Numbered from the stretch's first letter, positions 8,944 through 17,278 are shown. The stretch is 64,000 bases of DNA from Bacteroidetes bacterium UBA4416 (GCA_002390745.1 DGQK01000001.1:1-64000), one strand, 5' to 3'. Numbers and translations are program-made. Notes: a model not told the origin generated them from the sequence alone.

Positions 8944-9585
8944 TTATTGTTTGGTCATTGTTTCGATGTAGTTGTTTACACCTGCGCTTGTTGTTTCAGA
9001 GTAAGTCAGGTTAAGGGTGCTACCGCTTTTTGTACCTGTACCTGCGAATGTTCTGTTTGTAGCAGGGTTACCAACCATGATTGCTGTTTGAGATGGAATA
9101 TCAACATTAACGCCAACTACGTCAGCATAGATGTTTGTGTTTCCTGCGTAATCACCGAATTTACCGAAAATGATACGGTTGTTTCTTGTTGTAGAAGCAG
9201 AAATTGTCTGGGTGTAGTTGTATGGAGTTGTTCCAGCGATCTGGCAGTTGTAAGTTCCGGCCAATCCGTCTGCATCATTCACTACAGTTACTTTACGTGT
9301 TGCAGATGCAGAGTTTCCTGCTGCGTCAGTAGCAGTGTAAGTAATTTCATAAACGCCTTTCAGGTTAGTGTTCACGCTTCCTGTAATAGTAGGAGAGATA
9401 GCACCATCTTTGTTATCTTGTGCAGTAGCTCCCGGATCTGTATACGTACCTTGTAAAGATACTGTCATATCGCTATTACCGTTCAATGTCACTACAGGAT
9501 CAGTGATATCGTCTTTTTTACAGCTAGTAAATACTACAGTTCCTGCTAATAAGAATGCTGTTACAGCTAAAATGTTTCTTTTCAT
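8944..9585 (-). CDS. Lipoprotein with a DUF5011-type Ig-like domain
   Basis: A 213-aa protein with a lipoprotein signal peptide (lipobox FTSC, Cys at residue 21, followed by KKDD). Residues ~30-105 match the DUF5011/HYR Ig-like fold: DPVVTLNG, YTDPGATAQDNKDG, GVYEITYTATDAAGNSASATRKVTVV. The remaining ~105 residues form a beta-rich domain of the DUF5012-like kind. It is probably anchored to the outer membrane and may bind carbohydrate or protein, but no function is known. It uses T-ending codons more than its neighbours, which hints at strong expression. ATG start. Confidence 0.85.
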   Translation of the reverse strand: MKRNILAVTAFLLAGTVVFTSCKKDDITDPVVTLNGNSDMTVSLQGTYTDPGATAQDNKDGAISPTITGSVNTNLKGVYEITYTATDAAGNSASATRKVTVVNDADGLAGTYNCQIAGTTPYNYTQTISASTTRNNRIIFGKFGDYAGNTNIYADVVGVNVDIPSQTAIMVGNPATNRTFAGTGTKSGSTLNLTYSETTSAGVNNYIETMTKQ

Positions 9586-9615
9586 GAGGTTTTATTATTT
9601 TTTTATTTATTAGGG

Positions 9616-9623
9616 CAAATGTA
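9616..9623 (-). promoter_or_regulatory. -7 promoter element of the DUF5011-type lipoprotein
   Basis: TACATTTG on the minus strand, an exact TAnnTTTG match, 30 bases before the ATG. No convincing -33 element was found at 19-20 bases. Confidence 0.5.
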
Positions 9624-9856
9624 TTCAAATTAATGTATCCGGACAGTAGGAAACCAAAATTTTAACAAAAAAAACACGCAAAATCCGCGCATTCAAATTA
9701 TATACCAGGCAGGCCATTGTCAAATGCAAGGACAAACCGGAAGGTAACTTCAAAAAAGGCTCATTTGCCATTTCCGGTAATTATTTTCTATTAAAACCCG
9801 GTTTGTATGAAATAAAATTTAATTTTGCATAAAATTTTAATTTTAAAACAAAAAAA

Positions 9857-10207
9857 ATGAAAAAACTATTCTCTATCATCGCTGTGGCTGCTTTGTCAGC
9901 TACGTTCGTAGCTTGCGGCCCATCTAAGGAAGAAATCGCAGCTCGTGAAAAAGCAAAAGCTGATTCTATTGCTGCTGTTGAAGCTGCTGCTGCTGCAGAA
10001 GCTGAGGCTGCTGCTAAAGCTGCTCAAGCTGAGGCTGAAGCTGCTAAAGCTAAAATGACTGCTGATTCTATCGCTGCTGCAACTGCTGCTGCTGAAGCTG
10101 CTAAACCAGGTACTAAAAAACCAGCTACTAAAGCATCTACTCCTAAAGCAACTACTCCTAAAGAAACTCCTGCAAACGAAGTGAAACCAGGACAAGGAAG
10201 AGGATAA
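9857..10207 (+). CDS. Small Ala-rich coiled-coil lipoprotein
   Basis: A 116-aa protein with a lipoprotein signal peptide (lipobox FVAC, Cys at residue 20). Residues ~24-80 are almost only Ala, Glu, Lys and Asp and should form one long helix or coiled coil; the phrase ADSIAA appears twice. The tail (~82-116) is Lys/Pro/Thr-rich and probably extended. Nearly every Ala is GCT and every Lys is AAA, unlike the GCC/GCG-rich neighbours, which suggests very strong expression. The plan of anchor, helix and basic tail recalls Lpp- or Pal-type envelope tethers, but no sequence similarity to them is claimed. It stands alone and is followed by a strong terminator. Confidence 0.85.
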   Translation: MKKLFSIIAVAALSATFVACGPSKEEIAAREKAKADSIAAVEAAAAAEAEAAAKAAQAEAEAAKAKMTADSIAAATAAAEAAKPGTKKPATKASTPKATTPKETPANEVKPGQGRG

Positions 10208-10226
10208 GATTTCCTTTAAAACAAAT

Positions 10227-10262
10227 AAAAAAGGAACGATAGCTGGCTATCGTTCCTTTTTT
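10227..10262. terminator. Bidirectional terminator after the Ala-rich lipoprotein
   Basis: A long perfect inverted repeat (10227-10243 with 10246-10262) with A and T runs at its ends. It lies between convergent genes and can serve both the lipoprotein and pepD. Confidence 0.88.
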
Positions 10263-10291
10263 TATGACCGTGAGCGACGCATTGCCGCCTG

Positions 10292-11752
10292 TTATATCGT
10301 TGCCGGGATCCGCTTCAGCGTTTCCAGCAAAAAGCCCCAGTATTTCTGTACGGAGCTGATCTGTACTTTTTCGTCGGGCGAGTGGGCACCGGTGATGTTG
10401 GGCCCGAAGGAGATCATTTGCATCTCCGGATAATTGGTACCGAGGATGCCGCATTCCAGGCCTGCATGGCAGGCGCTGACATTGGCCTTTTCATGGTACC
10501 GCTCTTCATAAAGATCGCTCATCAGTTTCACAATGGCGGAGGATGGCCTTGGGGTCCAGCCCGGATAGGCTCCCGCGGTTGTTACGCTGGCGCCGGCCAG
10601 CTCAAAGGCTGCGGTAATAGCATCCTTAAGATCCGTTTTCTCTGAATCCACGGAGCTTCGCGTGAGGCACTGCACCTGGTAGCTGCCATCTTTTACCAGC
10701 ACACGGGCTATGTTATTGGAGCTTTGCACCAGCCCGGCAATATCAGGGCTCATTCTGTAAATACCATTTGGGCAGGCGTACACAGCGCGCAGGAAGCTAT
10801 TCTGAAAATCCTTGTTCCAGACCTGTGCCGGCTTTTCGATCTTCTCCATACTGATGGAGAGCTGCGGATCGGTAGTCTGGTATTCTGCTTTCAGGATTGC
10901 CGCCAGCTCCTCTATGTTTTGTCTGACCTTTTCTTCCTGTGCGGAAGCAACGATCAGTTCGCACACCGATTCCCTGGGAATGGCGTTCCTAAGGCTTCCG
11001 CCATCGAGCGAGGAAATCTCAAGATCAAAGGCCTTATGCAGGTTCATCAGGAGGCGGTTCATGAGCTTATTGGCATTGCCACGGCCTTTGTGAATGTCCA
11101 TTCCCGAGTGGCCCCCTGTCAACCCCTTCACCGTCAGCTTCAGCGCTCTGTCCTGTGCCGGTGCTTTTGCGTCGTAGGTTCCTGTGGCTGTAACGTCAAT
11201 CCCCCCGGCGCAGCCGATGGTCAGCTCATGATCGTCTTCGGTATCCAGGTTCAACATAATCTTCGCATCCAGCAGTCCGCCTTTCAGCGATAAGGCACCT
11301 GTCATCCCGGTTTCTTCGTCAATGGTGAACAGGGCTTCCAGGGCGGGGTGTGGAATGTCTGTTGACTCCAGAAGTGCCATAATAGAGGCCACGCCGATGC
11401 CGTTATCTGCGCCCAGGGTGGTGCCGTTAGCTTTTACCCAATCTCCGTCGACGAGCATTTCTATGCCCTGTGTATTAAAATCAAACTGCGTAGCGGCATT
11501 TTTCTGATGCACCATATCGAGGTGGCTTTGCAGCACAACCGTAACGCGATCCTCCATGCCTTTGGTGGCGGGCTTTTTAATGATCACATTCCCGGCCTCA
11601 TCTACCGTGGTAGGCAGGCCGAGTTTTTCCCCGAATTGCCTGATGAATTGAATGACCTTTTCTTCTTTTTTGGAAGGACGCGGAACAGCGTTCAGGTCGG
11701 CAAAATGATTCCACATCGCAGTGGGTTCCAGTTTTCGGATAACTTCGTTCAT
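10292..11752 (-). CDS. pepD: Aminoacyl-histidine dipeptidase (cytosolic nonspecific dipeptidase)
   Basis: A 486-aa metallopeptidase of family M20 that cleaves unblocked dipeptides, including Xaa-His, in the cytoplasm. Seen motifs: AVPRPSKKEEKV near the N-terminus, QSHLDMVHQKN with the first metal ligands, GTTLGADNGIG with the bridging Asp, FTIDEETGMTGA with the catalytic Glu and a ligand, TGGHSGMDIHKGRGNA in the lid domain, and CHAGLECG with a ligand near the end. The length is that of E. coli PepD. ATG start. It stands alone, convergent with the Ala-rich lipoprotein. Confidence 0.95.
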   Translation of the reverse strand: MNEVIRKLEPTAMWNHFADLNAVPRPSKKEEKVIQFIRQFGEKLGLPTTVDEAGNVIIKKPATKGMEDRVTVVLQSHLDMVHQKNAATQFDFNTQGIEMLVDGDWVKANGTTLGADNGIGVASIMALLESTDIPHPALEALFTIDEETGMTGALSLKGGLLDAKIMLNLDTEDDHELTIGCAGGIDVTATGTYDAKAPAQDRALKLTVKGLTGGHSGMDIHKGRGNANKLMNRLLMNLHKAFDLEISSLDGGSLRNAIPRESVCELIVASAQEEKVRQNIEELAAILKAEYQTTDPQLSISMEKIEKPAQVWNKDFQNSFLRAVYACPNGIYRMSPDIAGLVQSSNNIARVLVKDGSYQVQCLTRSSVDSEKTDLKDAITAAFELAGASVTTAGAYPGWTPRPSSAIVKLMSDLYEERYHEKANVSACHAGLECGILGTNYPEMQMISFGPNITGAHSPDEKVQISSVQKYWGFLLETLKRIPATI

Positions 11753-11879
11753 AGGGTTTAGTGGTGATTAATGATTCTTTGGCTCTAAATATAAAGTTTC
11801 TTTGTGAGGTACCTGACTACGGAATTAAAAAGAATTGCTCCCTGGCCTGATACCGTTCTTTCTGACCAGGATTACTCCC

Positions 11880-12133
11880 TCATTTCTGTAATCCTGTTTC
11901 CTTAAGGATTTTCTGTACAGCAACAAAGAGATTCCGCTGCGACATAAGCTTTGTATCATCCTTGTTCATATAATTTATGCAATCAAAGGCATTTTTGAAT
12001 ATGTAATTCCCTGGAGGAAATTTCTCCGCTCAGGAAACGGCTCTATAGGGATACTTCCGTTCAGGGTCATGCTCCCGGGCGGATAACAGGGAGGAGCAAC
12101 AAACAATGAGCAGAACGCAAAAACAGGCTTCAT
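11880..12133 (-). pseudogene. Possible frameshifted small lipoprotein-like gene
   Basis: From ATG at 12133 a frame runs 52 codons to 11975, opening MKPVFAFCSLFVAPPCYPPG, which resembles a lipoprotein signal. At an A5 run after the codons for TYSK, adding one A would continue the protein in the adjacent frame (AFDCINYMNKDDTKLMSQ, then NLFVAVQKILKETGLQK) to a stop at 11880. The downstream part reads like real protein sequence. It may be a decayed gene of about 83 codons or a homopolymer sequencing error. It is the only thing of note in the ~590-base gap between pepD and the TPR gene. Confidence 0.35.
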
Positions 12134-12311
12134 CAGAAAAGTTTATGAAGCTAATTTACAAAAGTGTTTTGCCATGGTTTATAAATAAGATTAACTATCG
12201 TTTTACATGTCTACAATTCACTTTCTCTTAATGGTATGACGATCTTAATCATAAGCATATCTTAAACAGAAAATACCCACCAGCACTGAGAGAGGTCGCA
12301 AAAAAACCGGC

Positions 12312-12319
12312 TAGTTTTG
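12312..12319 (+). promoter_or_regulatory. -7 promoter element of the TPR gene
   Basis: TAGTTTTG, an exact TAnnTTTG match, 27 bases before the ATG at 12347. The longest open frame would start with the TTG inside this box, so that start is rejected. Confidence 0.55.
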
Positions 12320-12346
12320 TCACAGACTACGTTTAAGCTCTTTACC

Positions 12347-13261
12347 ATGAAAAAAACATGCATGCTCCTGGCCCTGATCGGGATTAACTTTTTTACCAAT
12401 GCACAGACAACTGCCAGCGAATGGTTTACTGCTGCGGACAACAAATACAAGGCAAAGGACTATGCCGGTGCCATTAAGGATTATGACAAATGCATCAGCC
12501 TACGCCCCGACGATGCCGATGCGTATTTTAACCGCGGGCTGGCAAAATACGGGCAAAAGGACGACGACGGTGCCATTGCCGACTACAGCAAATCCATTGA
12601 GCTGAAAGCCGGCATGTACGATGTGTACTATTCCAGGGGGCTTGCCAGGTTCATGAGGAAACGGTACGATGAAGCCATTGTTGATTTTAATGTTGCGCTC
12701 AGCATTAAACCCGACCATGCCGAAAGTTATATTTACCGCGGCGCCGCCCGCTATCACCAGGCCAAGGACGACCAGGCTATCAGTGATCTGGACATGGCCA
12801 TTAAGCTGGACCAAACCATTGCAGTGGCCTATTATTACCGTGCGCTTTGCAAATACCAGAAACTGGATGATAACGGCGTGATAAGCGACCTCGATAAGGC
12901 CATCGCCCTCAAACAAAACTATGAATACTACTATACCCGCGGCCTCTCCAAATATGCCCTGAAAGATTACAATGGTGCCCTGGCCGATCATTCGATGTGC
13001 ATTGGCCTGAATGCCGACTATGCAGAGGCCTATACCGAGCGCGGCCTTTGTTACTTTGCCCAGGCAAATGACAAAAATGCCATTGCGGATTTCACCAAAG
13101 CCTTGTCATTAAAACCGGATCAGCCTAAGGCTTACCATTTCCGGGGCTTAGCGAAAAGCTACAGCGGTGACAAAAGCGGTGCCTGTTCGGACCTGAAAAT
13201 GTCGGATAAGCTTGGCTATGCTGCTTCGAAAGAGCAACTCGTGAAAGTGGGCTGTAATTAA
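12347..13261 (+). CDS. Secreted tetratricopeptide-repeat protein
   Basis: A 304-aa protein with a signal peptide (MKKTCMLLALIGINFFTNAQ) followed by about eight TPR units from residue ~22 to 290, for example DYAGAIKDYDKCISLRPDDA, DAYFNRGLAKYG and DYNGALADHSMCIGLNADYA. It is a periplasmic or surface scaffold for protein contacts; no enzymatic domain is present. The ATG at 12347 is preferred to an upstream TTG because it gives a clean signal peptide and lies downstream of the -7 box. The gene converges on the ORF6N gene with only 7 bases between them and no visible terminator. Confidence 0.88.
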   Translation: MKKTCMLLALIGINFFTNAQTTASEWFTAADNKYKAKDYAGAIKDYDKCISLRPDDADAYFNRGLAKYGQKDDDGAIADYSKSIELKAGMYDVYYSRGLARFMRKRYDEAIVDFNVALSIKPDHAESYIYRGAARYHQAKDDQAISDLDMAIKLDQTIAVAYYYRALCKYQKLDDNGVISDLDKAIALKQNYEYYYTRGLSKYALKDYNGALADHSMCIGLNADYAEAYTERGLCYFAQANDKNAIADFTKALSLKPDQPKAYHFRGLAKSYSGDKSGACSDLKMSDKLGYAASKEQLVKVGCN

Positions 13262-13268
13262 GGTTTAC

Positions 13269-13823
13269 TTATCTTGATCTTTGTTTGGGTATTTTATAGC
13301 CGATCTGTTGCCTTGGTTTAGCATTCTCTTTTCTTTCTAATAATTCGTCAAGATACCTGAATACAATTTCCATATTCTTATCCTGGTTATCGAGTTTCTT
13401 CTTAATCTTTTCAATATCCAACCGAAGTTCTGTGTTATCCGTCAGCATTTGCCTGATTTTTGTAAACATACGAATGATCTGGATATTTACATGGATCGCT
13501 TTAGCACTACCGAGCACACTGGATAACATAGCCACGCCTTGTTCTGTAAAGCAATAAGGGGAATAACGGAGTCCCATTTTATCAGAATTGGAGGTGCCAA
13601 ACTGGCGCCTCCAATGTTCAAATTCAACTGCATTCATTTCAAACATAAAATCTTCGGGGAAACGCTCTCTATTACGTTTCACCTGCCTCTTCAATTGTTT
13701 TGTTTCAACGTCATACAGTTCTGCCAGATCCCTGTCAAGCATAACTTTCTGATGACGAACAAAATAAATCTTGCTCATTAATACCTCTTCAGGAACGATA
13801 ACACTCTCTTCTTGATTTGCCAT
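13269..13823 (-). CDS. ORF6N domain DNA-binding protein
   Basis: A 184-aa protein. Residues ~14-95 match the ORF6N domain found in phage antirepressors and in many chromosomal Bacteroidota genes: IYFVRHQKVMLDRDLAELYDVETKQLKRQVKRN spread over its first helices, RFPEDFMFEM, and RYSPYCFTEQGVAMLSSVL. Residues ~125-165 form a coiled coil (ELRLDIEKIKKKLDNQDKNM). The tail is basic. It probably binds DNA as a dimer. No integrase, att site or other phage gene is nearby, so it looks like a domesticated or stranded single gene. ATG start. Confidence 0.9.
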   Translation of the reverse strand: MANQEESVIVPEEVLMSKIYFVRHQKVMLDRDLAELYDVETKQLKRQVKRNRERFPEDFMFEMNAVEFEHWRRQFGTSNSDKMGLRYSPYCFTEQGVAMLSSVLGSAKAIHVNIQIIRMFTKIRQMLTDNTELRLDIEKIKKKLDNQDKNMEIVFRYLDELLERKENAKPRQQIGYKIPKQRSR

Positions 13824-13937
13824 AAAAACACCTCTCTATAAACTATAAGGCAAAATAAAGGAATTTGGAAACCAATGCTTGCTATAAAGTATAGCATTAA
13901 TTACTGAGCATATTTTTTACCATGCAGGAAGGCACCA

Positions 13938-15068
13938 TCACCTTTTCTTTTTAAGATAAGCCTGTAGCTTATTGAGGTATTCCGTGTTCTGGGCAATGTT
14001 CTTGTTATTGTCATCAATAGCTGCCTGCATGGCATGGAATACGTTTTTATATTCCGGTGTATTCGCCTTCGTGATGTTCAGAACCAGTTGCGCTTTGTTG
14101 TAATATACTTTGGCGCTGTCAAGGTTTGCCCTAGCCTTTTTGCATTCGGAAAGTGTTGGCTTCTGCGAGAGCTTTTTCGTGGCCTGCTCTATGAAATCCG
14201 TGTGATAAACCGATGCTGTATTCAGGTAATCGGCTATGATATTGTTGTTTGCCACATCCAGGTTATGCGCATGGTTTCTGTTGCCGGGATCGGCGCGGTA
14301 ATAATGCAAAAAATCCAGTCGCTTTTGTTCTTTCTCAGAGTAGGCCCCGTACTGCCTGATGGAATCAGGAAAATTGAAGGAAGGCATTTTAGATGCCGTT
14401 AAACTATCGCGTTCGAAATCCTCTTTGGTAAAGGGGTTCCTTAACAGCTGCCACATGGGATCGAGGGGAAAATGGTCTTTGATAAAGACTTTGGGGCGCG
14501 GCAAAAAATACTGGTTGGAAAAGCGTTTCACGAATTGGTTGGTTGGGTTCACGTAGCCGCTCGACCAGGTGACGTCGAGCATATGCCAGGCCGAATCGAG
14601 GCGCAGCACATTCCAGGCATGTAAGATCTGGGGGATCTCGCCATCCGGATTTTTGGTGTAGCCACAGACCGTGAAGCATGGGATCTGCGAAGCCCTGCAC
14701 AGATCGGTCATCAGATTGGCGTAGCCTTCGCACACGGCTTTTTTGTTTCGTAACACATCCGGCGTTTTTTGACCGGAGCTGGAAACTGTGCTGATGTTAA
14801 AGATCTGAATAAGGTTGATCTCATTCATATGTTCCACATCGTAAACGATGTTAAGGGCCGTCCAGGTATAATAAGCCCTGGCTTTGTCTTCCTGGCTGGC
14901 GAAGTTGGCATTTACAAAGCCTACAATCGTATCAAACGACGCATTGGGTTTTTGTTTGGAAAAGCTGTATACTTTATTGTCGATGGTATTGTAGTAATCG
15001 ACGCGGGTGAGCTGGGCATGACCAGAAAAAATTGCCAATATTAACCCTATTTCCAGAATATATTTCAT
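13938..15068 (-). CDS. Secreted transglutaminase-like (papain-fold) protein
   Basis: A 376-aa protein with a signal peptide (MKYILEIGLILAIFSGHAQ). Residues ~60-200 carry the transglutaminase/protease core: catalytic Cys in NKKAVCEGYANLM, His in ILHAWNVL and Asp in WHMLDVTWSSGY, in the right order and spacing. The C-terminal ~150 residues are helical and charged and may mediate binding. Bacterial proteins of this kind act as periplasmic peptidases, or are inactive binding domains; here the triad is complete. It lies 17 bases downstream of the TPR/TonB-C gene on the same strand, so the two are probably co-transcribed. Confidence 0.85.
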   Translation of the reverse strand: MKYILEIGLILAIFSGHAQLTRVDYYNTIDNKVYSFSKQKPNASFDTIVGFVNANFASQEDKARAYYTWTALNIVYDVEHMNEINLIQIFNISTVSSSGQKTPDVLRNKKAVCEGYANLMTDLCRASQIPCFTVCGYTKNPDGEIPQILHAWNVLRLDSAWHMLDVTWSSGYVNPTNQFVKRFSNQYFLPRPKVFIKDHFPLDPMWQLLRNPFTKEDFERDSLTASKMPSFNFPDSIRQYGAYSEKEQKRLDFLHYYRADPGNRNHAHNLDVANNNIIADYLNTASVYHTDFIEQATKKLSQKPTLSECKKARANLDSAKVYYNKAQLVLNITKANTPEYKNVFHAMQAAIDDNNKNIAQNTEYLNKLQAYLKKKR

Positions 15069-15084
15069 CGCAATTGTATATATA

Positions 15085-16227
15085 TCAGCGTAATTGAAAA
15101 TTAATCGGCAGATTAAAAAACACAGGAACCGGATTTCCGTTTTGCGTTGCGGGTTTCCATTTAGGCATCATTGCAACAGCCCTCGTAGCTGCTTTATCGC
15201 ATTCCGGGCATCCCGGAACGCCTTTCAATACTTCTATAGCGCTAATGCTTCCATCTGGATTTATTACGTATCTCAAAAAGCACTTCCCATACAAGCCTGC
15301 CTCCTTTGCACTTTGTGGATAATCCAGATTTTTCATAATGAATTTCATCATCTCTATAGGGCCTCCAGGAAATTCCGGCATAGTTTCGACTGCTGTAAAA
15401 ATTTCGCCTTTAGCATTATAAGACATAACAGAAAGCGTTGTATCAAAAAAAGTTACATACAATCGGCTTTGAAATTTCACCGGCCTTCCTGAAAGAGTAG
15501 CTGGATTCCATTCAGGCATCAATAGAAACAACGAATCCAAAAGTTCAAAGGAATTATCTTTTAGTTTATCTTCAACACTTACATCTGTTATTTTGCCTTT
15601 CTCGTTTGTTTGCACCCTTATAGTCGCCATGTTTATCCAGTGATTCATTTTCACTTTTTCCATGAAACCCGTTTTCTCTTTTATATACCGAATAAGACTA
15701 TCCATATTACCTTTATAAATTGCAGGACGCACGTCATTACAAGGCCGGTAAAAAACAATATTATCATTCCGTACTTTAGAGAGTAATAAAGTATCTCCTT
15801 TACCATATTTCTCATATTCAAAATCGGTAGTGTATCTATACGAGAGAGTATATTCCTTAATATCAAAATTTTTCGCGGAAGCAGTATCACCATTTTCCTT
15901 TTTATATATAGTATCGCATTTGGCGCACTGTTTCCAATACATCTTATACGCTCCCTTGTCGCCCATATTTGCAGCCGCTCCGAGATCAATGCAGTAGCCT
16001 TTGGCATCTCCCAGCTTACGCCTGCATACCGCCCGGTTGTAATAGGCATCCGGGTGTGGCTCGAGGTCGAGTGAGAGGGAAAATAAGGAATCAGCCGCGC
16101 GATAGTTGTTTTGGGCAAAGGCCTTGTTGCCGGCATTATACAGCTTCACCGCTTTGCTTTGGGCCTGAGCAAAACCGCACGACGCAAACAGCAAGCCAAG
16201 GATCAGAAAAAATGATTTAAGATGCAT
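15085..16227 (-). CDS. Secreted TPR protein with TonB C-terminal domains
   Basis: A 380-aa protein that starts with a signal peptide (MHLKSFFLILGLLFASCGFA), not a TonB membrane anchor. Residues ~23-95 are TPR-like. Near residues 200-275 a degenerate TonB-C-like unit ends PEWNPATLSGRPVKF; the last ~95 residues are a clear TonB_C domain (PEFPGGPIEMMKFIMKNL, VINPDGSI, PKWKPATQNGNPVP). Without the anchor and the Pro-rich spacer it cannot be a classical energy transducer. An in-frame ATG at 16347 is rejected because the -7 box and the shared 23-bp motif lie between it and the chosen start. Confidence 0.8.
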   Translation of the reverse strand: MHLKSFFLILGLLFASCGFAQAQSKAVKLYNAGNKAFAQNNYRAADSLFSLSLDLEPHPDAYYNRAVCRRKLGDAKGYCIDLGAAANMGDKGAYKMYWKQCAKCDTIYKKENGDTASAKNFDIKEYTLSYRYTTDFEYEKYGKGDTLLLSKVRNDNIVFYRPCNDVRPAIYKGNMDSLIRYIKEKTGFMEKVKMNHWINMATIRVQTNEKGKITDVSVEDKLKDNSFELLDSLFLLMPEWNPATLSGRPVKFQSRLYVTFFDTTLSVMSYNAKGEIFTAVETMPEFPGGPIEMMKFIMKNLDYPQSAKEAGLYGKCFLRYVINPDGSISAIEVLKGVPGCPECDKAATRAVAMMPKWKPATQNGNPVPVFFNLPINFQLR

Positions 16228-16248
16228 ACGATAGGGGAATTGGCTATG

Positions 16249-16256
16249 CAAAGATA
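16249..16256 (-). promoter_or_regulatory. -7 promoter element of the TPR/TonB-C gene
   Basis: TATCTTTG on the minus strand, an exact consensus match, 21 bases before the ATG at 16227. Confidence 0.55.
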
Positions 16257-16277
16257 CTTGCATTCTCCTATACTCAT

Positions 16278-16300
16278 TCACGACAAATGGGTATTTCGAC
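16278..16300 (-). promoter_or_regulatory. Shared 23-bp motif, copy 1 (candidate operator)
   Basis: This block and 17208-17230 agree at 20 of 23 bases and both lie in the same orientation upstream of a -7 box, here 21 bases upstream of it. No internal dyad is obvious. It is a candidate activator or repressor site shared by two adjacent genes. Confidence 0.5.
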
Positions 16301-16351
16301 GAGTGAAGAAATGCAGAACACCGTTCTTTTTCAATGACCTTCTGCATGCCG

Positions 16352-17074
16352 CTAATTTACAGGCACAGAAGGATCTGCCGCTTGCTCTGCGCCTGGCGTA
16401 ACTGAAGACTCAAGCCCGGCTACGGGCTCAGGAAGCTCTGCGAGCAAGGTCTCCATGCGCGCATAATCGCTCACCAGCTTTATAGCCAGCAGCCCCAAAG
16501 GAATAATGATCACCGAAAGGAGCATTTGATTCTCCGTATAGCTGATGAGCCCGGAAAGTGTGTCGGTTTCTGCGTTGCGAAAAATCCTTCCCAATACATA
16601 GCTGATAATCCATAAGGCCCACCAAAAGCCAATGAGTGGTTTATTGGTCTTTTCCGTATAGCCTTCTACCCGTTTTAGCAGGATGGCATCGGTTTGCTCA
16701 TACAATTCCGTCATGATCTGCACAGGGCGTACAAGGTTAAGAAATGGAACGAACCAGGAGCCGGCAGCCCAGCCTTCGCTAAAGCGAAGGTAGTCGGTTC
16801 TTAAATGCAGGTTATAATACGCCCGCCGGAACCAGCAGATGAACAGGATGCCGCAGGGAATGTAGGCCAGCAGATAGAGGAAGGAAATCCCCCGCTCCCT
16901 CAAATCGTTTGAAGAAGCTTCTTCTTCGGTAACGAGCCCGCCATTCATGGCCGACTGCAAGAGGCTGTATTGCATGTACTCGGAGATGAGGGAAATGATG
17001 TTCAGTCCGAAAACGATCCATAAAAAGATAAGGGCGGTTTTGGCACGCTGAGCGTTTGGTCTTAAGGCTTCCAT
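16352..17074 (-). CDS. DUF4328 membrane protein
   Basis: A 240-aa protein with about five membrane segments. The central block FCWFRRAYYNL-like (ICWFRRAYYNLHL), RFSEGWAAGSWFVPFLNLVRPVQIM and the following helix are the signature of DUF4328, a family of unknown function. The tail is Glu/Pro-rich. The start was set at the ATG at 17074 (MEALRPNAQRAK), because the family begins just before its first membrane segment. An in-frame ATG at 17158 would add 28 residues, lies only 8 bases from a -7 box and cannot be excluded. Confidence 0.85.
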   Translation of the reverse strand: MEALRPNAQRAKTALIFLWIVFGLNIISLISEYMQYSLLQSAMNGGLVTEEEASSNDLRERGISFLYLLAYIPCGILFICWFRRAYYNLHLRTDYLRFSEGWAAGSWFVPFLNLVRPVQIMTELYEQTDAILLKRVEGYTEKTNKPLIGFWWALWIISYVLGRIFRNAETDTLSGLISYTENQMLLSVIIIPLGLLAIKLVSDYARMETLLAELPEPVAGLESSVTPGAEQAADPSVPVN

Positions 17075-17166
17075 ATAGTTATATGAGTGTAGGTTGATTA
17101 AAAAACGAATGTGATAACGCTGCGCCGGGCTTGCAGATACAGCCACGCGGAGCAACATGAAGCCTT

Positions 17167-17174
17167 CAAATATA
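17167..17174 (-). promoter_or_regulatory. -7 promoter element of the DUF4328 gene
   Basis: TATATTTG on the minus strand, an exact consensus match. The leader to the ATG at 17074 would be about 85 bases, or almost absent if the ATG at 17158 is used. Confidence 0.5.
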
Positions 17175-17207
17175 AACTCTATTTTTCAGGCCCGGGAGAA
17201 TACCGCA

Positions 17208-17230
17208 TCACTATAAATGAGTATTTCGAC
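17208..17230 (-). promoter_or_regulatory. Shared 23-bp motif, copy 2 (candidate operator)
   Basis: The partner of 16278-16300, differing at three positions, and 33 bases upstream of the DUF4328 -7 box. The 12-base difference in spacing is close to one helical turn. Confidence 0.5.
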
Positions 17231-17243
17231 CAATGGCAAAATT

Positions 17244-17278
17244 GCTCTTCGCTAAACAGCACAGGTTTGGCGAAGAGC
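17244..17278. terminator. Strong hairpin, probable terminator
   Basis: A 14-bp stem (17244-17257 with 17265-17278, one G-U pair) and a 7-base loop, with A4-5 on one side and T4 in the minus-strand direction. It lies about 190 bases beyond the end of the 487-aa gene and is probably its terminator. Apart from this hairpin and the promoter of the DUF4328 gene I see nothing in 17075-17469. Confidence 0.5.

Noticed and set aside
12317..12346. Upstream TTG start of the TPR gene
   Set aside because: The codon lies inside the TAGTTTTG -7 box, and the ATG at 12347 begins a normal signal peptide.
13269..13823. Prophage remnant at the ORF6N gene
   Set aside because: No integrase, structural phage gene, att repeat or composition change was found around it; lone ORF6N genes are common in Bacteroidota chromosomes.
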